Of a stretch of 7,308 bases of DNA, positions 1 through 4,967 are shown piece after piece; the stretch's first letter is position 1, and each line of letters begins with the position of its first letter. The notes under the pieces are model-generated. The model was not told the origin of the DNA and ran no database searches. It worked only from the letters and a program-made list of their open reading frames with translations. The position numbers were made by a program, and so were the translations under genes. Source of the DNA: Asaia bogorensis (GTDB lineage: Bacteria > Pseudomonadota > Alphaproteobacteria > Acetobacterales > Acetobacteraceae); NCBI GenBank assembly GCA_945873675.1, contig CAMCEP010000135.1, positions 1 to 7,308 of the forward strand, in the 5' to 3' direction.

Positions 1-38
1 GCGCCCCCCTTGCCGTTTTCGATGACCGAATCGCTCAT
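1..38 (-). CDS. Start of the gene after ctaD, probably ctaB (heme O synthase), partial
   Basis: An ATG at 36-38 on the minus strand opens a reading frame that runs off the left edge. The 12 visible complete codons read MSDSVIENGKGG. It begins 24 bp after the ctaD stop on the same strand, so it is probably in the same operon. A weak GGA-containing ribosome site lies just upstream of the ATG. The visible residues carry no diagnostic motif. The identity is inferred only from the common alphaproteobacterial order ctaC-ctaD-ctaB, in which ctaB encodes the protoheme IX farnesyltransferase that makes heme O, the precursor of the heme A used by the neighbouring oxidase. Another small assembly gene is possible. 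I am fairly sure a gene starts here and less sure of its product. Confidence 0.5.
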   Translation of the reverse strand, partial: MSDSVIENGKGG

Positions 39-62
39 CGTGATACCGTCCGTTGCAGCGCC

Positions 63-1658
63 TTAGCGCATACGAGGAATTTCCTCAAAAGTATGGAAGG
101 GCGGCGGCGATGCCACTTGCCATTCCAGCGTTGTCGCGCCTTCACCCCAGGGATTGGCCGCGGCTTTCACGCCAGAGCGCATGGTCACCCAGACGATGTA
201 GAAGAAGAACACGAAGGACGCGACCGAAATGAAAGACCCGATGGAGGCGATGAAATTCCACCCCCAGAAGGCTTCCGGATAATCCGGGTAGCGGCGCGGC
301 ATGCCCTGATTGCCCGAGAAATGCATCGGGAAGAAGGTCAGGTTCACACCGATGAAGGTCATCCAGAAATGGATCTTGCCCAGCGTTTCAGGATATTGCC
401 GGCCGCACATCTTGCCGATCCAGTAGTAGAAGCCGGCATAGATCGAGAAGACCGCACCCAGTGACAGCACGTAGTGGAAATGCGCGACAACGTAGTAGGT
501 GTTGTGCAGCACCTGATCGATACCCGCATTGGCCAGCACCACACCCGTCACACCACCCACGGTGAACAGGAAGATGAAGCCAACGGCGAACAGCATCGGC
601 GTATCCATCTTGATCGAACCGCCCCACATGGTCGCAATCCAGGAGAAGATCTTCACCCCTGTCGGCACCGCGATCACCATGGTGGCGGCCATGAAGTAGG
701 CGCGCGTGTCCACATCCATGCCTGATGTGTACATGTGGTGCGCCCAGACAAGGAAGCCGACAAAGCCAATCGCCACCATCGCGTAGGCCATGCCGAGGTA
801 ACCGAACACGGGCTTCCGGCTGAAGGTCGAAATGATGTGGCTGATAATGCCGAAGCCCGGCAGGATCATGATGTAGACTTCCGGATGGCCAAAGAACCAG
901 AACAGATGCTGGAACAGCACCGGGTCCCCGCCGCCTTCAGGCTTGAAGAAGGCCGTGCCGAAATTGCGGTCCGTGATCAGCATGGTGATCGCACCCGCCA
1001 GCACCGGCACCGCCAGCAGCAGCAGGAAAGCCGTGACCAGCATGGACCATACAAACAGCGGCATCTTGTGCAGGGTCATGCCAGGCGCGCGCATGTTGAA
1101 GATGGTGGTGATGAAGTTGGCCGCGCCCATGATGGAAGAAGCGCCCGCCAAATGCAGCGAGAACAGCGCCAAATCCATCGACGGGCTGGAATGGAACTGG
1201 CTATCCGACAGCGGCGTATAGATCGTCCAACCCGCGCCAGCGCCTTCGCCCACGAACATGCTCGCCCCCAGCAGCAGGAAGGCCGGCACCAGCAACCAGA
1301 AGGAGATGTTGTTCATGCGTGGGAAGGCCATATCCGGCGCCCCGATCATGATCGGCACGAACCAATTGCCGAAACCACCAATCAGCGCGGGCATGACCAC
1401 GAAGAACACCATGATCAGGCCATGGGCCGAAATATAGGCATTCCACATCTGGCCATCAGAGAAAATCTGCATGCCAGGATACATAAGTTCCAGGCGCATC
1501 AGCAGCGAAATGCCAATCCCCACCACCGCCGCAACCAGCGAGAAGATGATGTAGAGCGTGCCGATATCCTTGTGGTTCGTTGAAAAGAACCAGCGGGACA
1601 CAAAGCCCGGCGTATGATCGTGATGATCGTCGTGATGGGCGTGCGAAGCGGTTGCCAT
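63..1658 (-). CDS. ctaD: Cytochrome c oxidase subunit I (aa3 type)
   Basis: This 531-residue protein is the catalytic subunit of the aa3 oxidase. It takes electrons from CuA in subunit II, reduces oxygen to water and pumps protons across the inner membrane. All key residues are visible. His79 (SAHG) and His395 are the low-spin heme a ligands and His393 (VAHFHYV) is the heme a3 ligand. CuB ligands are His258, His307 and His308, and Tyr262 is the expected His-Tyr cross-link partner in HPEVY. D-channel residues Asp109 and Glu260 and K-channel Lys336 are present, so it is an A1-type pump of normal length. The first 15 residues contain six His and several Asp, as in many alphaproteobacterial homologues. 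The ATG is preceded by a good AGGGAAG ribosome site at about 1665-1671. The gene starts 23 bp downstream of ctaC and is surely cotranscribed with it. I have very high confidence in this call. Confidence 0.98.
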   Translation of the reverse strand: MATASHAHHDDHHDHTPGFVSRWFFSTNHKDIGTLYIIFSLVAAVVGIGISLLMRLELMYPGMQIFSDGQMWNAYISAHGLIMVFFVVMPALIGGFGNWFVPIMIGAPDMAFPRMNNISFWLLVPAFLLLGASMFVGEGAGAGWTIYTPLSDSQFHSSPSMDLALFSLHLAGASSIMGAANFITTIFNMRAPGMTLHKMPLFVWSMLVTAFLLLLAVPVLAGAITMLITDRNFGTAFFKPEGGGDPVLFQHLFWFFGHPEVYIMILPGFGIISHIISTFSRKPVFGYLGMAYAMVAIGFVGFLVWAHHMYTSGMDVDTRAYFMAATMVIAVPTGVKIFSWIATMWGGSIKMDTPMLFAVGFIFLFTVGGVTGVVLANAGIDQVLHNTYYVVAHFHYVLSLGAVFSIYAGFYYWIGKMCGRQYPETLGKIHFWMTFIGVNLTFFPMHFSGNQGMPRRYPDYPEAFWGWNFIASIGSFISVASFVFFFYIVWVTMRSGVKAAANPWGEGATTLEWQVASPPPFHTFEEIPRMR

Positions 1659-1681
1659 GTTTTTCTTCCCTGAGCCGCGCC

Positions 1682-2590
1682 TTACCGGCGGGCCTCCGCG
1701 ATCTGAAGTGAATCCTGAGAAGCGGGCGCGGCGGCAATCACCGGCGCGCTACCATCAGCCTGGGCAAAGCGCTTCTGCGCATCGGCAACCCAGGTGTCGA
1801 ATTCGGCGCGCGGCAGGGCGCGCACGGCAATCGGCATGAACCAGTGATTCGTGCCGCAGATCTGATTGCACTGCCCGTAGAAAATGCCGGGGCGATCAGC
1901 GCGCATCCAGGTTTCCAGCGTGCGACCCGGAATGGTGTATTTCTGGATCCCAAGCGCGGGCACAAAGAAGGAATGGATCACGTCATGGCCCGTGGTCAGC
2001 ACACGGATATTGGCGCCGACCGGGATGACCAACTGATTATCCACATCCAGCTTGAAGATCTGGCCCGGCTTCAGATCAGCTTCTTGCAGCGGGTAGCTGT
2101 CAAACGTGAAGTTCCCGTGATCCGAATAGGTGTAATTCCAATACCACTGACGGCCCTGCACAGTGATCGTCATATCCGCATCCACCGCGCGATCCTGAAA
2201 ATACAGCAGGCGGAAGGATGGGATGGCGATCACCACCAGGATCAGGACCGGGATCACCGTCCAGGCGATTTCGAGCCCGGTGTGATGGCTGGTCGTGGAG
2301 GGCACCGGATTACGCGCCGCGCTGAAGCGCCACACGCAATAGGCCAGCAGGATCAGCACGAAAATCGTGATCACCGTAATGATCGCAAAGACCATGGTGT
2401 TAAAGGACGAGATACGTTCCTTGATGATCCCGCCAGAGGGCTGCAAGCCGATGCCCCAAGCTGCGGGGGCGCCAACCATGCCCTCTGCCAGGGCCGGCAG
2501 CGCCAGCACCAAGCCCACCGCCAAAGCCGCCACGCCAGCCATAAGCCGGCCAAGGCCGATTGCGCGGCACTTTGCCATGAAAACCTTCAT
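1682..2590 (-). CDS. ctaC: Cytochrome c oxidase subunit II (CuA subunit)
   Basis: This 302-residue subunit accepts electrons from cytochrome c at a binuclear CuA centre in the periplasm and passes them to subunit I. In order it has a signal peptide with likely cleavage after Ala35 (ALA-EG), two membrane helices (about 66-88 and 107-129), the aromatic electron-transfer stretch QWYWNYTY (148-155) and a cupredoxin domain. CuA ligands are His206, Cys241, Cys245, His249 and Met252. Position 243 is Gln in C-N-Q-I-C, where most homologues have Glu, whose carbonyl touches copper and whose side chain binds Mg. I chose the ATG at 2590 because AAGGGA lies 8 bp upstream. A TTG one codon earlier is less likely, and an ATG at 2578 is a possible shorter start. 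It is the first gene of the oxidase operon in this window. The C-terminal tail after about 275 is Ala-rich and looks unstructured. Confidence 0.97.
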   Translation of the reverse strand: MKVFMAKCRAIGLGRLMAGVAALAVGLVLALPALAEGMVGAPAAWGIGLQPSGGIIKERISSFNTMVFAIITVITIFVLILLAYCVWRFSAARNPVPSTTSHHTGLEIAWTVIPVLILVVIAIPSFRLLYFQDRAVDADMTITVQGRQWYWNYTYSDHGNFTFDSYPLQEADLKPGQIFKLDVDNQLVIPVGANIRVLTTGHDVIHSFFVPALGIQKYTIPGRTLETWMRADRPGIFYGQCNQICGTNHWFMPIAVRALPRAEFDTWVADAQKRFAQADGSAPVIAAAPASQDSLQIAEARR

Positions 2591-2601
2591 CAACCCAATC
2601 C

Positions 2602-2632
2602 CTTATCGGTCGTGAAAATCACGCCGTTTCAA
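2602..2632 (-). promoter_or_regulatory. Candidate ctaC promoter
   Basis: On the minus strand a TTGAAA (plus positions 2627-2632) stands 19 bp before GATAAG (2602-2607), close upstream of the ctaC ribosome site. The spacing is longer than the ideal 17 bp and the -10 match is weak. The gap to the upstream arsR-family gene is about 170 bp, which suggests that ctaC has its own promoter. A 13-bp palindrome lies between the two boxes. Confidence 0.25.
2611..2623. repeat. Short palindrome in the ctaC leader
   Basis: The sequence CGTGAAAATCACG is a perfect 5-3-5 inverted repeat. It sits between the candidate -35 and -10 boxes of ctaC, where a bound regulator would block transcription. Its length is close to what chance gives in a region of this size, and I do not recognise it as the site of a known regulator. 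Confidence 0.3.
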
Positions 2633-2701
2633 GAATTTAACCTCGAGTCACTAAGGGCCCAGTCCTCGGAGACTCAAGCTTGGCCGGACCATAATCGGCG
2701 C

Positions 2702-2724
2702 TCCCGCACCGCACAAGGGCGGGA
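2702..2724. repeat. Weak stem-loop downstream of the ArsR-family gene
   Basis: TCCCGC (2702-2707) and GCGGGA (2719-2724) form a 6-bp stem with an 11-base loop, 36 bp past the stop of the ArsR-family gene. No T-run follows on the minus strand, so it is not a convincing intrinsic terminator. Apart from this and the elements near ctaC, the gap 2594-2759 shows no gene. Confidence 0.25.
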
Positions 2725-2759
2725 ATGCAGAAAAGCGGCATAAACCGCGCGCCAACGCT

Positions 2760-3083
2760 TCAGGCATCGCCCTCGGTCGCTTCTTCCTCACTGATGTGAT
2801 CGACCATATCGGCCAGCATGGAACGGATATGTTCGTCGCCCACCACGTAGAAAACCTGTCGCCCGCGCCGATCCGCCTGTAACAGCCGCGCCGCGCGTAG
2901 CAAGCGCAAATGATGCGAAACGAGTGAGGGCGAAATGCCCAGTTTTTCCGCCATTTCATTCACCGCCGCCGGCGCATCCCGGCACGCCAGGATGATCTTA
3001 AGGCGCGTGGGGTCGCTCATCAGCCGAAAGGTTTCAGCCAATTCCACCACCAGATCATCGCCAATCCGAAAGCGCCCGCGCAT
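2760..3083 (-). CDS. ArsR/SmtB-family metal-sensing repressor
   Basis: This 107-residue winged-helix protein is a probable dimeric DNA-binding repressor that leaves its operator when metal binds. A helix with SDPTRLKII (23-31) begins the family core. The recognition region is about 50-63 (ISPSLVSHHLRLLR), followed by the wing (QADRRGRQVFYVV, 69-81). The last helix carries Asp83-x-His85, ten residues, His96-x-x-Glu99. This is exactly the alpha-5 site of SmtB/CzrA-type zinc sensors (D-x-H-x10-H-x2-E). The Cys-x-Cys alpha-3 motif of arsenic and cadmium sensors is absent, and the only Cys is at 34. The ATG start is preceded by a weak GGTGA. The gene is divergent from a metal-import operon 148 bp away, so it probably controls that operon and itself. 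A zinc sensor next to an importer is unexpected, because zinc normally relieves such repressors. The family call is firm, while the metal and targets are inferred. Confidence 0.93.
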   Translation of the reverse strand: MRGRFRIGDDLVVELAETFRLMSDPTRLKIILACRDAPAAVNEMAEKLGISPSLVSHHLRLLRAARLLQADRRGRQVFYVVGDEHIRSMLADMVDHISEEEATEGDA

Positions 3084-3122
3084 GGGATCACCGCCCCTGT
3101 TTAATGTGCAACATGGCGCCGA

Positions 3123-3143
3123 GGCCTTGGGTTAAGCAAGGCC
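3123..3143. repeat. Inverted repeat in the divergent promoter region
   Basis: GGCCTTG (3123-3129) and CAAGGCC (3137-3143) are perfect 7-bp arms around a 7-base spacer. They lie between the ArsR-family gene and the transporter operon and overlap the -35 element of one candidate promoter (TTGGGT 3127-3132 with TATAAA 3149-3154, 16 bp apart). The repeat could be an operator for either direction, or a stem in the RNA leader. It does not resemble the TGAA/TTCA sites typical of SmtB-type proteins. Confidence 0.4.
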
Positions 3144-3154
3144 ATACCTATAAA
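3127..3154 (+). promoter_or_regulatory. Candidate distal promoter of the metal-transport operon
   Basis: TTGGGT (3127-3132) and TATAAA (3149-3154) are separated by 16 bp. The -10 box is good for a GC-rich genome and the -35 is moderate. A transcript from here would have a leader of about 70 bases before the GTG start. The -35 box falls inside an inverted repeat, which would permit repression at this promoter. Confidence 0.3.
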
Positions 3155-3159
3155 AGGGC

Positions 3160-3190
3160 TTGACGGCGGGGGCCGCAGGGCCAAGATAAT
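3160..3190 (+). promoter_or_regulatory. Candidate proximal promoter of the metal-transport operon
   Basis: TTGACG (3160-3165) is a strong -35-like hexamer. GATAAT (3185-3190) is a strong -10-like hexamer but sits 19 bp away. The frame at the usual 17 bp spacing reads AAGATA. Transcription would begin near 3197, giving a leader of about 35 bases. The operator-like palindrome at 3233-3246 would then lie just downstream of the start point, a position from which a repressor can block elongation or initiation. Confidence 0.4.
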
Positions 3191-3214
3191 CCACAGAATA
3201 AGTATCTGAAAAAA

Positions 3215-3235
3215 AAGGAATATATGCAGAAGTGA
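3215..3235 (+). promoter_or_regulatory. Ribosome site with three-codon mini-ORF ahead of the transporter start
   Basis: AAGGAA (3215-3220) is the only ribosome-binding sequence near the start of the binding-protein gene. It lies 11 bases from the GTG start at 3232, which is rather far. It lies only 3 bases from an ATG at 3224 that opens ATG-CAG-AAG-TGA. The TGA of this mini-ORF overlaps the GTG start as GTGA, the same junction type used between later genes of this operon. Translation may begin at the mini-ORF and re-start at the GTG, or the mini-ORF may be accidental. Confidence 0.35.
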
Positions 3236-4203
3236 ACAGGTGTTCAGCCATTACACGCCGGGTTCTTGGCCTCGGGCTTTTTGCGCTGACGCCCATCCCC
3301 GCGCTGGCCCAGAACCGCCCCTCGCCGCGTGCGCTTTCCACCGTCGGCATGGTGGGCGATCTGGCGCGTGAGATCGGCGGTGACCGCATTCGGGCCGAAA
3401 CCCTCATTAGCGAAGGCGTGGACCCGCATCTGTTCCGCCCGACCCGGGCCGATATCGCCCGGTTGCTCGGCGCCGATATCCTGTTTGCCAATGGCCATAG
3501 GCTGGAAGGGCGCATGGGCGATGTGCTGGCGCGCGCCGCCGCCAATGGCAAGCCGGTGGTGATGGTGGCGGAAAGCCTCCCGCGCGCGAAGCTCCGCGCC
3601 AATCCGGACTACCCGGACGCGGCCGACCCGCACCTTTGGATGGACCCGGTGCTTTGGGCGGAGGCCGCCGGCAGCATCGCCGCCGGGCTTTCCCGCCTGC
3701 TGCCCGAATCAGGCCCAGTGTTTGAGGCGAATTTGGCCGCGCTGCGCCGCCGCCTGGCGGCCCTGCATGACTATGGCGCGCGGGTCATGGCGAGTATTCC
3801 GCCCCGCCAGCGCCTTTTGGTCACAGCGCATGACGCTTTTGGCTATTTCGGCGCCCGCTATGGGCTGGAGGTGGACAGCATTCAGGGGCTTTCCACCGAA
3901 TCGGAAGCCAACCTTGCGCGCATTGAGGCGCTGGTCCGCAGCCTGGTTGAAAGGCGCATCCCGGCGGTCTTTGCTGAAAGCTCGGTCCCTGATCGTGCCG
4001 TGCGCGCCTTGATGGAAGGTGCCGGGGCGCGCGGGCAGCGCGTTGCCTTGGGGGGCACATTATTCTCCGATTCCATGGGCAAGCCTAGCACCTATGAGGG
4101 CACCTATCACGGCATGTTGGATCACAACTTCACCATCATCGCCCGTGCGTTGGGCGGTGAGGCGCCGGCACGCGGTATGCTTGGCCGGCTTGCCCCTTCA
4201 TGA
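3232..4203 (+). CDS. Metal ABC transporter substrate-binding protein (TroA/MntA/SitA family)
   Basis: This 323-residue protein is the periplasmic receptor that captures a divalent metal, probably Mn and/or Zn, and delivers it to the permeases encoded downstream. The signal peptide (1-26) has paired Arg9-Arg10 in TRRVLGLGLF and an Ala-Leu-Ala/Gln cleavage site, which is compatible with Tat export. It belongs to the cluster A-I (ZnuA/TroA) family. Likely ligands are His66 (VDPHLF), His134 (ADPHLW), His200 (TAHDAFGYF) and Asp280 (LFSDSMG), the same set as TroA of Treponema. Glu223 in LSTESEAN occupies the PsaA glutamate position. The His-rich loop of zinc-specific ZnuA is absent. GTG at 3232 is the only sensible start, since an in-frame TAA lies at 3199 and the next ATG, at codon 40, would lose the signal. 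The stop overlaps the ATPase gene by 4 bp. The family call is firm, while metal specificity is uncertain. Confidence 0.93.
   Translation: MNRCSAITRRVLGLGLFALTPIPALAQNRPSPRALSTVGMVGDLAREIGGDRIRAETLISEGVDPHLFRPTRADIARLLGADILFANGHRLEGRMGDVLARAAANGKPVVMVAESLPRAKLRANPDYPDAADPHLWMDPVLWAEAAGSIAAGLSRLLPESGPVFEANLAALRRRLAALHDYGARVMASIPPRQRLLVTAHDAFGYFGARYGLEVDSIQGLSTESEANLARIEALVRSLVERRIPAVFAESSVPDRAVRALMEGAGARGQRVALGGTLFSDSMGKPSTYEGTYHGMLDHNFTIIARALGGEAPARGMLGRLAPS
3233..3246. promoter_or_regulatory. Candidate SmtB-type operator over the transporter start codon
   Basis: TGAACAGGTGTTCA is a perfect 6-2-6 palindrome. It matches the TGAA-N6-TTCA core known for SmtB/ArsR-family operators; the Synechococcus smt site contains TGAACA and TTCA in the same 6-2-6 layout. 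It starts at the second base of the GTG start codon and extends over codons 1-5 of the binding-protein gene. The ArsR-family repressor with an SmtB-type metal site is encoded divergently 150 bp away, which makes it the natural candidate to bind here. The pairing does not extend to a full 12-2-12 repeat. Binding is inferred from sequence only. Confidence 0.5.
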
Positions 4204-4967
4204 GCCAAAGCATGTCCACCCCCGCGCCGCTTGCGATTACGCATCTGACCGTCGCTTACGGCGATAAGACCGTGCTGTGGGACATCACTTGGCAAGCCGC
4301 GCCGGGGCTCACCGCCATTGTTGGGCCGAATGGCGCGGGGAAATCCACGCTGCTGCGCGCAGCACTTGGCCTGATCCCAAGCATCGCCGGTGAGGCGCGC
4401 TTTTTTGGCCGTACACTGGATGAGGTGCGCAACCGGGTTGGCTATCTGCCGCAACGCGCTTCGGTGGATTGGGATTTTCCCGCGACCGCACTCGATGTCG
4501 TTTGCATGTCACGCTATCCGCGCATGCGCTGGTGGGGGCGTGTGCCGAAGGCGGAACGCGAAGCCGCGCTCGGTGCTTTGGAACAAGTGGGGCTTGCTGA
4601 TCTTGCGGATCGGCAAATCGGGCGGCTATCCGGCGGGCAACAGCAGCGCGTGTTTTTGGCGCGTGCGCTGGCGCAGGATGCTGATCTTTATCTGATGGAT
4701 GAACCCTTCGCCGCAGTTGATGCGGCAACGGAACAGGCCATCATCGCCGTGCTGCGCCGCGTGGTGGCAACAGGGCGCAGTGTGATCGCTGTGCATCATG
4801 ATCTTTCAACAGTGCCGGCCTATTTCGATCAAGTGCTGCTGCTGAATGGCCGCGCGGTCGCGTCAGGCAATGTGAAATCCGCCTTCACGCCGGATGCGAT
4901 TGCACGCGCCTATGGCGGGCGGCTGAATGTGCTGGAACAGGCCGTCGCGGAAGGCGGCTTGCAGTGA
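4200..4967 (+). CDS. Metal ABC transporter ATP-binding protein (TroB/MntB/SitB family)
   Basis: This 255-residue cytoplasmic ATPase drives metal import by coupling ATP hydrolysis to the two permeases that follow. All motifs are intact: Walker A GPNGAGKST (42-50), Q-loop Gln85, signature LSGGQQQR (143-150), Walker B LYLMDEP (163-169) with catalytic Glu168, and switch His200. The stretch LPQRASVDWDFP (83-94) followed by DVV-MSRY is characteristic of Mn/Zn-type importer ATPases. The ATG overlaps the preceding stop as ATGA, with no clear ribosome site of its own, so translation probably depends on coupling. A second in-frame ATG at 4212 would shorten it by four residues. The C-terminus past about residue 235 is a short tail. 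The end overlaps the next gene as GTGA. Confidence 0.95.
   Translation: MSQSMSTPAPLAITHLTVAYGDKTVLWDITWQAAPGLTAIVGPNGAGKSTLLRAALGLIPSIAGEARFFGRTLDEVRNRVGYLPQRASVDWDFPATALDVVCMSRYPRMRWWGRVPKAEREAALGALEQVGLADLADRQIGRLSGGQQQRVFLARALAQDADLYLMDEPFAAVDAATEQAIIAVLRRVVATGRSVIAVHHDLSTVPAYFDQVLLLNGRAVASGNVKSAFTPDAIARAYGGRLNVLEQAVAEGGLQ

Noticed and set aside
735..1583. A 282-codon open frame on the plus strand, antisense to ctaD.
   Set aside because: It lies wholly inside an unmistakable subunit I gene. Its translation is rich in Arg, His, Gln and Asp with no domain, as expected for an antisense frame in GC-rich DNA.
2591..2593. TTG as the start codon of ctaC.
   Set aside because: The adjacent ATG at 2588-2590 has the better ribosome-site spacing (8 bp) and is the more usual codon.
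2702..2724. Intrinsic terminator after the ArsR-family gene.
   Set aside because: The stem is only 6 bp with an 11-base loop and no T-run follows in the direction of transcription.
1844..2743. A 299-codon open frame on the plus strand, antisense to ctaC and its leader.
   Set aside because: It covers the ctaC gene, which has all CuA ligands, and its translation is polar, repetitive and without family features.
3084..3231. A metal riboswitch in the leader of the transport operon.
   Set aside because: The likely leader is only about 35-75 bases and shows no paired structure resembling the known Mn riboswitch; protein regulators explain the locus better.
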